Assembly: GCA_028289445.1 (NCBI GenBank)
Contig: JANQPO010000012.1
Coordinates: 1 to 64,000, forward strand
Source of the DNA: Tepidamorphaceae bacterium
Lineage (GTDB): Bacteria > Pseudomonadota > Alphaproteobacteria > Rhizobiales > JAKSCL01
DNA length: 64,000 nucleotides
Reading direction: 5' to 3'
Shown: in pieces, positions 55,384 through 64,000 of the stretch
Layout: each line of letters starts with the position of its first letter
How positions within the stretch are numbered: the first letter of the stretch is position 1
The notes under the pieces: generated by a model
Database searches by the model: none
The model's input: only the letters and a program-made list of their open reading frames with translations
What the model was told of the DNA's origin: nothing
Translations under genes and position numbers: made by a program

Positions 55384-58211
55384 GCGGTCTGGTCTTCACA
55401 TCGCCCTTCGTCCTCACCGCGCTCCTTGCGCTGCCGGTCCTGTGGTGGCTCCTGCGGCTGACCCCGCCGGCGCCCAAGGTCGTCGCTTTCCCGCCGACCC
55501 GCATCCTGCACGAACTGCCCCAGCGCGAGGAATCGGCCGCTAAGAGCCCGCTCTGGCTGACGCTGATGCGGCTTTTGATCGCCACATTGATCATTCTGGC
55601 GCTCGCCGGCCCGATGGCCGCGCCGACCGTGCCGGTCTCGGCCGGATCGGGTCCGTTGCTCCTTATCGTCGACAATGGCTGGGCCTCGAAGGACTGGTCC
55701 GTCCGGCGCGAGGCCATCGAGCAAGCGCTTGACCAGGCGGAGCGCGACGATCGCGTCGTCGTTTTGGCGCCGACCGCCGATCCGGCGCTGACGAGCGGAC
55801 CGGCCGACGCTCAGGCGGTGCGCGAGGTCGCCGATTCGCTGAACGCGCTGCCGCATCCGCCACTGCGCGGCGACATCGCGACACGCCTTACGGCCGACGC
55901 CATCGCCGCGCCGGCGCCTTACGACGTCGTTTGGCTGTCGGATGGCCTGGCGCACGACGCAGACGGCGATGCAGCACTCCTCGACGCGCTCGTGTCGCTC
56001 GACGGTGACGGCGTCGTCACGATCGTCGCACCGGACGAGGCGAGCCTGCCGCTCGGGCAGATCGGTGCCCGCAATGGGTCGAGCGCGATGATCGTCACGG
56101 TCGCCCGCGCCAACACCGCGTCGGTATCGGTCGGCGAGGTCCAGGCCTTCGATGCCAAGGGACGATTGATCGACACAGCCCCATTTGCATTCGAGGGCGA
56201 GAACCTGACTGCGCAAGCATCATTCGATCGGCCGATCGAACTGCGCAACACATTTCGGCGCCTGGAGATTGCCGGTGCCGGCACCGCCGCCGGGGTCTAC
56301 CTCCTCGACAATCGCAATGAGCGCCGCACCGTCGGCCTGGTGGACGGGACGGCGGGCGACGCCGATCAGCCGCTTTTGTCGTCGGCGCATTATATCGGCA
56401 ATGCACTGGCGCCATTCTCGGACGTGCGACGTGCGCCCGACCGCAATGTCGAGAACGCCATCCAGCGCATGGTCGACCAAGGCGTTTCGATCATCGTTTT
56501 GACCGACATCGGCACGATTCCCGATGCCTCGGCGGACCTGCTCGCCGAATGGGTCGACACCGGCGGTATGCTGATCCGGTTCGCCGGACCACGCCTCGCA
56601 GCGAGCGACGACAACCGGCTCTTGCCGGTGGCGCTCAGGCGTGGCGGACGGACCTTGGGCGGCACCTTATCCTGGTCGGAACCGCGCCGTATCGACACGT
56701 TTCCGCAGACAAGTCCGTTCAGTGGCGTGTCCATTGAAGCCGGGACGACGGTGGCACGTCAGGTCCTGGCGACGCCGTCGATCGAGCTGGCGGACCGTAG
56801 CTGGGCACAGCTCGATGACGGCACGCCGCTCGTCACCGGCACGCGGAGCGGTGAAGGCTTTCTCGTGCTCTTCCACATCGCCGCCGACCAGCGGTGGTCG
56901 AACCTGCCCCTGTCGGGCACTTTCGTCGAGATGATGCATCGCCTGGCCGAACTGGCCGGCGCACCGCGCGACGCGGCATCAGGCGGCGAAGAAGGCACGG
57001 CGGCCGATCCAAGCGGTCTGATCGAGACCGACGCGGCCAATTTGCTCGCGCCGTTCCAGACGCTCGACGCAACCGGCCGCCTCGGCGACCCGCCGGCGCG
57101 GACACAGCCTCTGTCGGCGGACGGGCAGCCAACTGCGGTCGGCATGGATCATCCGCCGGGCTTCTACGGTCCAAGCGATGCGTTGCGCGCCCTGAACATC
57201 GCCGACGAAACGTTTCAGCTTTCGCCGCTGGCCTTCGATCCGGCGGTCGCTCAGGTCCGACCCTATCCAAGCAGCGAACCGGTCGACTTCGCGCCTTGGC
57301 TGCTCCTGGCGGCGATCTTGATCCTATTCGCGGACGCAATCGCGGTTCTTTGGATCACCGGCCGGATCGGACACCGCATCGCCGCGCCGACGGCCGCCGC
57401 TCTTGCTGTCCTGGTCGTGGTCGCAGCGAAGCCTGTCAGCGCGCAGGAGATGATCGGCGACGATCTGGCTCTGGCCGCAGCGAACGGGACGCGCCTCGCC
57501 TACGTCACCACACAGGACGAGTCTCTGAACGCGATGACGCGGGCCGGGCTTCGCGGCCTGACCGCAGTGCTTACCGCCCGCACGGCCCTAGAGCCCGAAG
57601 ATCCGATCGGCATCGATATCGCTCGCGACGAGCTTGCCTTCTTTCCGTTGCTTTACTGGAACGTGTCGGAAACCGACGGCAAGCCGGAAGCGTCCACACT
57701 GGCGCGGCTCGACGCCTACATGAAGCAAGGCGGAACGATCCTGTTCGACACCCGCGACGCCAGCATCTCGGCGTTCAGCGAGCAGGCGGGCGTAACCAGT
57801 CCGACGACGCGCGCGCTGCGCGCCATTCTGGCCGACCTCGATGTCCCGGCATTGGAACCGGTCCCGACCGACCATGTGCTTACGAAGTCGTTCTATCTGC
57901 TCTCGTCCTTCCCCGGCCGGTCGGACGCCGGGCGCCTGTGGGTCGAAGCGGCAGTCACGGAAGCCGACGTCGATCGGCCGGCACAGGCCGGCGACGGCGT
58001 GTCATCGATCATGATCACGTCGAACGATCTAGCCGGCGCCTGGGCGATCAGCGCCGACGGCCGTCCGCTCCTACCCATGAGCATGGCGATCCCGGGACAG
58101 CGCGAAATAGCCTTCCGGTCGGGCGTCAACATCGTCATGTACACACTGACGGGCAACTACAAGGCCGACCAGGTGCACATCCCCGCCCTACTTGAAAGGC
58201 TCGGCCAATGA
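55380..58211 (+). CDS. BatA-domain / DUF4159 membrane protein
   Basis: A 943-residue membrane protein. Two N-terminal helices with the BatA-type motif (PPTRILHELPQREE between them) are followed by a vWA-like region (LLLIVDNGWASKDW), two helices near residues 635-695, then a C-terminal DUF4159 domain (FFPLLYWNVSE; YMKQGGTILFDTRDA), a GATase-like fold. Coupled by GTGA upstream and ATGA downstream. Alphaproteobacterial Bat-type genes are thought to support cell-envelope or aerotolerance functions; evidence is thin. Confidence 0.88.
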   Translation: MSGLVFTSPFVLTALLALPVLWWLLRLTPPAPKVVAFPPTRILHELPQREESAAKSPLWLTLMRLLIATLIILALAGPMAAPTVPVSAGSGPLLLIVDNGWASKDWSVRREAIEQALDQAERDDRVVVLAPTADPALTSGPADAQAVREVADSLNALPHPPLRGDIATRLTADAIAAPAPYDVVWLSDGLAHDADGDAALLDALVSLDGDGVVTIVAPDEASLPLGQIGARNGSSAMIVTVARANTASVSVGEVQAFDAKGRLIDTAPFAFEGENLTAQASFDRPIELRNTFRRLEIAGAGTAAGVYLLDNRNERRTVGLVDGTAGDADQPLLSSAHYIGNALAPFSDVRRAPDRNVENAIQRMVDQGVSIIVLTDIGTIPDASADLLAEWVDTGGMLIRFAGPRLAASDDNRLLPVALRRGGRTLGGTLSWSEPRRIDTFPQTSPFSGVSIEAGTTVARQVLATPSIELADRSWAQLDDGTPLVTGTRSGEGFLVLFHIAADQRWSNLPLSGTFVEMMHRLAELAGAPRDAASGGEEGTAADPSGLIETDAANLLAPFQTLDATGRLGDPPARTQPLSADGQPTAVGMDHPPGFYGPSDALRALNIADETFQLSPLAFDPAVAQVRPYPSSEPVDFAPWLLLAAILILFADAIAVLWITGRIGHRIAAPTAAALAVLVVVAAKPVSAQEMIGDDLALAAANGTRLAYVTTQDESLNAMTRAGLRGLTAVLTARTALEPEDPIGIDIARDELAFFPLLYWNVSETDGKPEASTLARLDAYMKQGGTILFDTRDASISAFSEQAGVTSPTTRALRAILADLDVPALEPVPTDHVLTKSFYLLSSFPGRSDAGRLWVEAAVTEADVDRPAQAGDGVSSIMITSNDLAGAWAISADGRPLLPMSMAIPGQREIAFRSGVNIVMYTLTGNYKADQVHIPALLERLGQ

Positions 58212-60271
58212 TCTGGTCGGTTGCCTTCGATCCGATCCTGCCTTGGCCGGTGCTTGGCGTGTTGCTTGCCGCCGTCGTTTCGATCGCAGCGGTGCTTGCG
58301 GTGCTGCGGGTGAGGGGCGCCGCTCTTCGGTCGCTGGCGATGGTCGCACTCGCGATTGCCTTGATGAACCCGGTCTTGAAGCGCGAGGAGCGCGATCCGC
58401 TTGAATCGACGGTTGCGGTCGTCGTCGACCAATCCGCCAGCCAGCGGATCGCCGGGCGGGTCGATGAAACGCAAGCGGCCGCCGACCGGCTGATCGAAGT
58501 GATCGAGCGCCTGCCCGGCCTGACGCCGTTGCGTATCGATGTCGAGGAGAGCGCCGGGGCGGACGGAACGCAACTCTTTTCGGCGCTGGATCGCGCTCTC
58601 GCGGCGACGCCTTCCGACCAGGTCGCCGGCGCGATCATGGTGACGGACGGCCTGGTTCACGACATTCCGGCCGAGGCGTCGCGGCTCGGCTTCAATGCTC
58701 CCGTTCACGCACTGATCGCCGGCAATGACGGCCAGCGCGACCGCCGGATCGTGCCGCACCGACTGCCGCGCTACGCCATCGTTGGGCAGGATCAGGAACT
58801 CGTTTTCCGTGTCGAAGACGCAGGCGCACCCGCTGGCGCGCCGGAACGCGTCGAGGTGGTGATTTCCCGCGATGGCGAGGTCATCGGCCTCGAACGCGTG
58901 ACAGTTGGCGACACCGTCACGATACCCGTCGAGATCACCCATGGCGGCGAGACGATCGTCACGCTCGATGTGGCACCGCTGGATGGCGAAGTCACGGTGC
59001 TGAACAACCAGACCGTCATCCCGATCGAGGGCGTGCGGGAGAATCTACGCGTGCTTTTGGTCTCCGGCGAGCCCCATGCCGGCGAGCGAACCTGGCGCAA
59101 CCTTCTGAAATCGGATGCAGCCGTCGATCTGGTCCATTTCACCATTCTACGACCGCCGGAAAAACAGGACGGAACGCCGATCAACCAGCTCTCGCTGATC
59201 GCCTTTCCAACGCGCGAACTGTTCTCCGAGAAGATCGAGGATTTCGACCTCATCATTTTCGACCGCTATCAGCGTCGCGGCGTGTTGCCGTTGATCTATT
59301 TCGACAATATCTCCGACTACGTGCTGAACGGCGGCGCGATCATGGTGGCGTCCGGGCCGGACTATGCCTCGCCACGCTCGTTGTTTCGCACGCCGCTTGC
59401 CGGCATCTTGCCGGCGGAGCCGACCGGCCAGACAATGGAAGCGCCCTATCTGGCAGCGCTTTCCGAAGACGGGCAGCGGCATCCGGTAACGCGCGATCTT
59501 CCGGGTTCGAACGCCGATCCACCGCTGTGGAGCCGGTGGTTCCGGCTCGTCGAGTCGACCGCGCTCTCCGGTCACACCGTCATGGAAGGGCCCGACGAGC
59601 GTCCGCTCCTGCTGCTCGACCGCGTCGGCGAGGGACGTGTCGCGCTGCTTCTCTCGGACCACGCCTGGTTGTGGGCGCGGGGCTATGAAGGCGGCGGTCC
59701 GCATGTCCCGCTTTTGCGCCGCCTCGCTCACTGGCTGATGGCCGAACCCGACCTTGAAGAAGAGCGGCTCTTGATGCGCCGCGCCGGCGATCGAATCGTG
59801 GTCGAGCGCCAGACGATGGGCGATGATCCCGAGGATGTCACCGTGATTGCGCCCGACGGCAGCGAACAGGTCGCGGCTTTCACGAACCGGGAGCCGGGCC
59901 GCTGGCAGGCCCAACTGCCCATGGCGGGTCCGGGCCTTTACCGCGCCGAAAGCGGCGCCGTTTCCACGATGACCAGCATCGGTCCGCCGAACCCGCGCGA
60001 GTTCACCGAGGTTGTATCGTCGAGCGCCATGCTGGAACCGCTGGCGACCGCGACGGGCGGCAGCGTGGTTCGCTTGGCCGAAACGAACGCGCCGCGCGTG
60101 GTTCCGATCAGAAGCGGCGGCCGCTATGCCGGGCGCGACTGGATCGGCGTCAAGGCCGCCGATCGCTTCGTCGTGACGGGTGTGCGCACCTTTCCGCTCT
60201 TTGCAGGCTTTCTCGGCCTGGCACTCCTCGTCGGATTGTTGGCCGCGACGTGGTACCGCGAAGGCCGCTAG
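58208..60271 (+). CDS. Membrane protein with glutamine amidotransferase-like domain (Bat-operon)
   Basis: A 687-residue protein with two N-terminal helices (about 8-52) and one C-terminal helix (655-680). The centre has a vWA-like VAVVVDQSAS segment and an amidotransferase-like fold (VLLVSGEPHAGERTW; IFDRYQRRGVLPLIYFDNI) without an obvious catalytic Cys triad. ATGA overlap with the preceding gene. Last gene of the operon, 3 nt from the converging GNAT gene. Confidence 0.85.
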   Translation: MIWSVAFDPILPWPVLGVLLAAVVSIAAVLAVLRVRGAALRSLAMVALAIALMNPVLKREERDPLESTVAVVVDQSASQRIAGRVDETQAAADRLIEVIERLPGLTPLRIDVEESAGADGTQLFSALDRALAATPSDQVAGAIMVTDGLVHDIPAEASRLGFNAPVHALIAGNDGQRDRRIVPHRLPRYAIVGQDQELVFRVEDAGAPAGAPERVEVVISRDGEVIGLERVTVGDTVTIPVEITHGGETIVTLDVAPLDGEVTVLNNQTVIPIEGVRENLRVLLVSGEPHAGERTWRNLLKSDAAVDLVHFTILRPPEKQDGTPINQLSLIAFPTRELFSEKIEDFDLIIFDRYQRRGVLPLIYFDNISDYVLNGGAIMVASGPDYASPRSLFRTPLAGILPAEPTGQTMEAPYLAALSEDGQRHPVTRDLPGSNADPPLWSRWFRLVESTALSGHTVMEGPDERPLLLLDRVGEGRVALLLSDHAWLWARGYEGGGPHVPLLRRLAHWLMAEPDLEEERLLMRRAGDRIVVERQTMGDDPEDVTVIAPDGSEQVAAFTNREPGRWQAQLPMAGPGLYRAESGAVSTMTSIGPPNPREFTEVVSSSAMLEPLATATGGSVVRLAETNAPRVVPIRSGGRYAGRDWIGVKAADRFVVTGVRTFPLFAGFLGLALLVGLLAATWYREGR

Positions 60272-60274
60272 ACC

Positions 60275-60787
60275 TCAGCCGCGACCGGCAATGAGCACAC
60301 CCTCCGGCGATTCCGTCAAATCGTCGATCAACGGTAGCCATAAGAGGCGCTTTGGATCGACGGGACCGGGAAACACGACTCGACCCGGCGGCACTGGCTT
60401 GAAACCGGCACGGGCGTAGTAGGCCCGGTCCCCGACAAGCATGAGATAAGGATGGCTGTTCGACGTCGCGGCGACGATCCCCGCGCGCATCAGCGCCAAG
60501 CCGATTCCCTTGCCGGCCAGTTCGGGCGCGACGGCGAGCGGACCCAGCAAACGGCCTGGAGCATCCGCGATGCGAATGGGCGCGAACGCCACGGTTCCGA
60601 CAAGTTTGGAACCGTCGCGCGCCACGAAGGCCAGATCGGGATCCTCGCCCGCCTGCTCGCGAATGCGATAAGCGGTTCGCGTGAACCGGCCCGGGCCGAA
60701 CGTGCGATCCAAGAGGCTCTCGACATCCGGCGCATCCTCGGACTGTCCGGCAAGAATGGTGACATTGGGTGGTAAGGAACACGACAT
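60275..60787 (-). CDS. GNAT family N-acetyltransferase
   Basis: A 170-residue GNAT protein. The acetyl-CoA motif A is LGPLAVAPELAGKGIGLALMRAGIVAA, followed by LVGDRAYYARAGFKPVPPGRVVFPGPVDPKRLLWLPL, a YhbS-type C-terminus. Substrate unknown. ATG 60787 (MSCSLPPNV) chosen over a longer frame. Confidence 0.88.
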   Translation of the reverse strand: MSCSLPPNVTILAGQSEDAPDVESLLDRTFGPGRFTRTAYRIREQAGEDPDLAFVARDGSKLVGTVAFAPIRIADAPGRLLGPLAVAPELAGKGIGLALMRAGIVAATSNSHPYLMLVGDRAYYARAGFKPVPPGRVVFPGPVDPKRLLWLPLIDDLTESPEGVLIAGRG

Positions 60788-61076
60788 GGCGATTTCCCGC
60801 GTAAGAGGATCGGGACGCACCGCGCCGATAGGATTGTGAAAGAAGAAAAAGGCGATGCGTCAGGCGACGGAGTGAATGTCGGCCTGTCGTCGTCGCGGAA
60901 ATGTCCGGTTCGCTTTGGAGTAGCCCGGCATCGTTTCGCCCTTCGCCGCCAATGATGGCGCTCTTCACCCATCCGTTACGCCCTCGACGCACCAATGTCC
61001 AGCGCGGCCCTTCCAATTCGAGAGGGGAATGTCATATTCGATGAGCCGACAACGAGAACAGGTGGGCGGATAGGCA
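60788..61076. other. Intergenic region between GNAT and GST genes
   Basis: 289 nt of divergent upstream DNA. Contains a purine run GAAAGAAGAAAAAGG near 60838 and a GGTGGGCGGATAGG stretch just before the GST start. I see no RNA gene, repeat or protein-like frame here. Confidence 0.4.
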
Positions 61077-62054
61077 ATGGGGCTCCTCGTCGACGGTGTC
61101 TGGCACGACACGTGGTATGACACCAAGAAAACCGGCGGGCGGTTTCAGCGGTCGGAATCGCAGTTCCGCAACTGGATCACCGCCGATAGCGCGCCCGGAC
61201 CGAACGGCAGCGGCGGCTTCACGGCCGAGAGTGACCGCTATCACCTCTACGTTGCCCATGCCTGCCCCTGGGCGCACCGCACGGTGATTTTCCGCAAGCT
61301 CAAAAGTCTGGAGGACCACATCGGTCTGTCGATCGTCGATCCGATGATGCTCGACAAGGGCTGGGTGTTTTCGAACGAGCCGGGGGCGGTCCCCGACACG
61401 GTGAACGGCGCCGACCACGCCTACGATCTCTACGTGAAGGCCGATCCGCAGTATTCGGGCCGCGTCACGGTGCCGATCCTGTGGGACAAGCAGCAATCGA
61501 CGATCGTCTCGAACGAATCGTCGGAGATCATCCGTATGTTCAATTCCGCCTTCGATGGGCTGACGGGAAACACGCTCGACTTCTACCCCGAGGACCTGCG
61601 GGCCGTCATCGATCCGATCAACACGCGCGTCTACGACACGGTCAACAATGGGGTCTACAAATGCGGCTTCGCGACCGCACAGAACGCCTATGACGAGGCG
61701 TTCGACGCGCTGTTCGCGAGCCTCGACTGGCTAGAGAGCATCTTATCGAAACAGCGCTATCTGGCCGGCGATCGGCTGACGGAGGCCGACTGGCGGCTGT
61801 TCACGACGCTCGTGCGCTTCGATCCCGTCTATGTCGGGCATTTCAAGTGCAACCGCCAACGGATTGCCGATTTCACCCATCTGCCGAACTATCTGCGCGA
61901 CCTCTACCAGCGGCCCGGCATCGCTGAGACCGTCAACATGGACCACATCAAGCGGCACTATTACGGTAGCCACGAATCGATCAATCCGACGCGGATCGTG
62001 CCGAAAGGCCCCGCTATCGACTACGGCGCCCCGCACAACCGCGACCGCTTCTAG
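61077..62054 (+). CDS. Glutathionyl-hydroquinone reductase (Xi-class GST)
   Basis: A 325-residue YqjG/ECM4-type GST. The catalytic Cys is in HACPWAHRTVIFRKLK, and the N-terminus GVWHDTWYDTKKTGGRFQR and VPILWDKQQSTIVSNESSEIIRMFN are family features. These enzymes remove glutathione from glutathionyl hydroquinones. Full length. It converges on a NUDIX gene with 9 nt between stops. Confidence 0.95.
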   Translation: MGLLVDGVWHDTWYDTKKTGGRFQRSESQFRNWITADSAPGPNGSGGFTAESDRYHLYVAHACPWAHRTVIFRKLKSLEDHIGLSIVDPMMLDKGWVFSNEPGAVPDTVNGADHAYDLYVKADPQYSGRVTVPILWDKQQSTIVSNESSEIIRMFNSAFDGLTGNTLDFYPEDLRAVIDPINTRVYDTVNNGVYKCGFATAQNAYDEAFDALFASLDWLESILSKQRYLAGDRLTEADWRLFTTLVRFDPVYVGHFKCNRQRIADFTHLPNYLRDLYQRPGIAETVNMDHIKRHYYGSHESINPTRIVPKGPAIDYGAPHNRDRF

Positions 62055-62063
62055 AGCGGCGAA

Positions 62064-62579
62064 CTACGGCCACTCTTTCGCGATTGGCGCGTTGCCGGCG
62101 ATCTCGGCGAGACGGCGATGGACGCTTCCAGCCGTGTTGTCCGGCAAAGCATCGGGCGAAAAGAAGCCGTGTGCGACGATTTCCCGATTCGGCGGCGGAA
62201 AACTGTCGCATCGCACACGATCGACGACGAACAAGGCGACATGGTCGCCGGGCATCGATCTGAAGTTGGTGTAGACGCCAAAAAGGCGCGGCGGCGCGCT
62301 GCAATCGGCATTCGCCTCCTCCTTCAGCTCACGGACAAGGGCGCCCGCCAGAGCCTCGCCACGGTCGACACCGCCGCCGGGAAACTGCCATTTCGCCGTG
62401 TAGGACTGCCGCACGAGAAGAACATGTCCATTGTCGTCATATGCGACCGCCTGGACGCCAAGCGTCGTGCCCCGCGCGATCCGTGCGATCGGCAGAAGGA
62501 CAAACCAGCGAACGGCCAGGGCGGCCCAGCGCGGAAGCGGACGATACCGTCCGCGAATGGTCAGGCCGAATTCGGGCAT
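62064..62579 (-). CDS. NUDIX hydrolase
   Basis: A 171-residue NUDIX protein with box GGGVDRGEALAGALVRELKEEANA, preceded by GVQAVAYDDNGHVLLVRQSYTAKWQ. Substrate unknown. The ATG at 62579 is 2 nt from the palindromic element at 62582-62654, whose AGAAGG on this strand lies 7 nt before the start codon and is the only visible Shine-Dalgarno. Confidence 0.9.
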   Translation of the reverse strand: MPEFGLTIRGRYRPLPRWAALAVRWFVLLPIARIARGTTLGVQAVAYDDNGHVLLVRQSYTAKWQFPGGGVDRGEALAGALVRELKEEANADCSAPPRLFGVYTNFRSMPGDHVALFVVDRVRCDSFPPPNREIVAHGFFSPDALPDNTAGSVHRRLAEIAGNAPIAKEWP

Positions 62580-62581
62580 AC

Positions 62582-62654
62582 TAGAGCCTTCTGTGAACAG
62601 GTTGAACCATTCTGCCGGAGCAGGTTTGGTTCAACCTGTTCACAGAAGGCTCTA
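62582..62654. repeat. 73-bp deleted copy of the type B palindromic element
   Basis: TA ends with near-perfect terminal repeats GAGCCTTCTGTGAACAGG. Read on the minus strand it equals the left 20 and right 53 bases of the 274-bp copy at 23620-23893. The 201 missing bases lie exactly between TTGAGCCA (23640) and TTGAACCA (23841), an 8-bp near-repeat, so it arose by deletion at that homology. Confidence 0.9.
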
Positions 62655-62789
62655 GCAGCCATGCAGATGCGAGTGGGCTGGGTTGCAGAAGCGGCACTAC
62701 AAACTGCATAGGGAAGACCTATGTTGGGCGAAATGAGTAGCGGTTCCCGCCGTTCGGCTGACCGCGCGACCAAACTGACAGGATCGATC

Positions 62790-62906
62790 ATGTTCCGCAA
62801 TCTGTTCGCCAAGAGCGAAACAAACACCGCCTACGCGTGGCGGCCGGCTGTCGATATTCGCAGCGGCCGCGTTCTGTGCGCGCTTTCGACGTTTGCCAAC
62901 AGCTAA
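62790..62906 (+). CDS. Possible small protein (38 aa)
   Basis: MFRNLFAKSETNTAYAWRP... ending SALSTFANS-like, with AGGA (62780-62783) 6 nt before ATG. Good ribosome binding site and a plausible start, but it is short, has no recognised family, and the frame could open earlier (62721). May be chance. Confidence 0.3.
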   Translation: MFRNLFAKSETNTAYAWRPAVDIRSGRVLCALSTFANS

Positions 62907-62980
62907 ATCGGCTTTTGAAGCCACCTGAATAGGGCTTGGGTCACTGACCTGACCGCCGAGGCATGATAAGTGCTTGGGTG

Positions 62981-63940
62981 ATGTTCAAGCTCGCTCATCT
63001 TTCCGATCCGCACCTGGGACCGATGCCGAGGGTCGCCTTGCGCGACCTGGCGTCGAAACGCGTGCTTGGATATGCCAACTGGCATCGCTCGCGCCACCGC
63101 CTTCACCGCGAGGAGGTGCTGGACGCCGTCATCAGCCACATGCTGGCGCAGCATCCAGATCATATCGCCGTGACCGGCGATCTCATCAACATCGCGCTGC
63201 CCTTGGAGTTTCAAGCCGCGCAAACCTGGCTAGCGACCCTCGGCATGCCGGAAGACGTCTCGGTCGTCCCCGGCAATCACGACGCCTATGTGCGAACACG
63301 CTTCGAGGATACGCTGGCGCTCTGGGGCGCCTATATGCAGTCCGACCCCGATGTCGACCCGAAGATCCGGCCCTTCCCGTTTGTCCGGCGCCGTGGATCC
63401 GTTAGTCTCATTGGCATCTCCACGGGGTTTCCGGCACCGCTCTTCAAGGCGGTCGGACGTCTCGGGCATCGGCAGATCGCGCGGTTCGAAGCCGTGCTGA
63501 AGGCGGAGCGCGCCGCCGGGCAATGCCGGGTCGTGCTCATGCACCATCCGCCGCACCCGGAAGGAACGAAGGCACGTAAGCGCCTGATCGATTCGGGACC
63601 ATTCCTGGAGGCACTCAAGTCAGCCGGCGCCGACCTTGTCGTTTACGGTCACAACCACCGATTCGACGTGTCGTGGCTTGAGGGGCCTCAGCACATGATC
63701 CCGGCGGTCGCCGCACCGTCAGCGTCCGCCGCCGTAACCGATACCGGCGATGAAGGCGGCTACCATGTCTTCGAGATCGACGCACGAGACGGCCACGCCG
63801 AGATCGTGGTCACGCGCTATGGCGCCGAAACCAATCGCGCAATTGTTCAAATCGGCGAGCCGATCCGCTTGAACACCGAAGATCAGGACACCGTTGCGGC
63901 GATTTTGAAGGCGTCGGCGTCGCGGGTCGGTTTGATCTGA
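62981..63940 (+). CDS. Metallophosphoesterase
   Basis: A 319-residue calcineurin-like phosphoesterase. Metal motifs in order are SDPHLG, TGDLIN, GNHDAY, MHHPPH and GHNHRFD. Likely a cytoplasmic phosphohydrolase on nucleotides, phospholipid headgroups or similar; substrate unknown. ATG 62981 (MFKLAHLSDPHLGP) is the family-like start; ATG 62963 would add six residues. Confidence 0.9.
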   Translation: MFKLAHLSDPHLGPMPRVALRDLASKRVLGYANWHRSRHRLHREEVLDAVISHMLAQHPDHIAVTGDLINIALPLEFQAAQTWLATLGMPEDVSVVPGNHDAYVRTRFEDTLALWGAYMQSDPDVDPKIRPFPFVRRRGSVSLIGISTGFPAPLFKAVGRLGHRQIARFEAVLKAERAAGQCRVVLMHHPPHPEGTKARKRLIDSGPFLEALKSAGADLVVYGHNHRFDVSWLEGPQHMIPAVAAPSASAAVTDTGDEGGYHVFEIDARDGHAEIVVTRYGAETNRAIVQIGEPIRLNTEDQDTVAAILKASASRVGLI

Positions 63941-64000
63941 AGCGGAATGACCTGACACTGAGTCATCCCTAATTCGCAGCCCCGGCCGGAGCGAAGCTAA

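Larger units (their letters stand above)
62580..62980. other. Intergenic region before metallophosphoesterase gene
   Basis: About 400 nt holding the 73-bp element at 62582-62654, a possible 38-codon gene at 62790 and otherwise nothing I can support. Confidence 0.5.

Noticed and set aside
60150..61016. 288-codon minus-strand frame
   Set aside because: It overlaps the GNAT gene and the end of the Bat-operon gene, is Arg-rich and has no family features.
1..64000. tRNA, rRNA, CRISPR arrays, prophage or intact insertion sequence
   Set aside because: No cloverleaf, rRNA motif, spaced direct repeats, phage genes or transposase genes could be found by eye.

Overview
The window is high-GC chromosomal DNA from an alphaproteobacterium, most likely Hyphomicrobiales (Rhizobiales). 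Pointers are the alphaproteobacterial gene orders (lgt-MidA-pgeF; prs-rplY-pth-ychF; cca-DUF6111-CoA pyrophosphatase-DUF1285; MoxR-DUF58-BatA/DUF4159), an IalB-family protein, a PetP/PetR-type MarR plus response regulator pair, a petABC cytochrome bc1 operon and an ECF11-like sigma factor. I see no rRNA, tRNA or CRISPR array. Genes are densely packed, with many ATGA or GTGA start/stop overlaps.

Layout: 1-7.8 kb holds the 3' end of gyrB, a ClbS/DfsB-like protein, a rhodanese, PBP1A and a YbbA/YbbP-type ABC exporter, with a TesA-like esterase divergent from it. 8.6-16.2 kb holds an aldo/keto reductase, thpR, a pterin dehydratase, an SDR, a YkvA protein, a quinone oxidoreductase coupled to an ECF sigma factor, an IalB protein and rlmN. 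16.2-20 kb holds a LysE exporter, an HCCA-isomerase-like protein, argG and a site-2 protease. 20.2-26.6 kb is a catabolic block: PhyH oxygenase and Gfo/Idh oxidoreductase divergent from a DapA-family lyase and a 4-hydroxyproline 2-epimerase, then a PEP-hydrolase-family protein and a branched-chain aminotransferase. 26.8-31.9 kb holds a MarR/OmpR/EnvZ-type regulatory operon, csaA with a TetR regulator, proC and ybjN. 32.2-38.6 kb holds ubiK, lgt, midA, pgeF, an M24-fold protein, a lipoprotein and prs. 38.7-41.1 kb is an AT-richer foreign island. 41.3-53.3 kb is housekeeping (rplY, pth, ychF, MaoC pair, apt, mtnP, petABC, trmL, hemF, cca, NUDIX). 53.4-60.3 kb is a Bat-like aerotolerance operon. 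The end carries a GNAT, a GST, a NUDIX and a metallophosphoesterase.

Two things stand out. First, the island between prs and rplY carries a tightly coupled three-gene operon: an unrecognised 431-aa protein, an Xre/MbcA-type antitoxin and a RES-domain toxin. A perfect 11-bp inverted repeat lies upstream. This looks like a RES-Xre toxin-antitoxin system with an undescribed third component.

Second, there is a family of palindromic elements bounded by TA-GAGC...GCTC-TA. Two copies are both 274 bp (11849-12122 and 23620-23893). They differ in their terminal arms but share a core, and two hairpins sit at the same offsets with base-paired, covarying arms. A third copy (62582-62654) is the second type with exactly 201 bp lost between 8-bp repeats. 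The insertions are precise: one appears to have split a TA shared by two convergent stop codons, one landed in what was a 3-nt intercistronic gap, and both copies of the second type place AGAAGG where it can act as a ribosome binding site for the adjacent gene.
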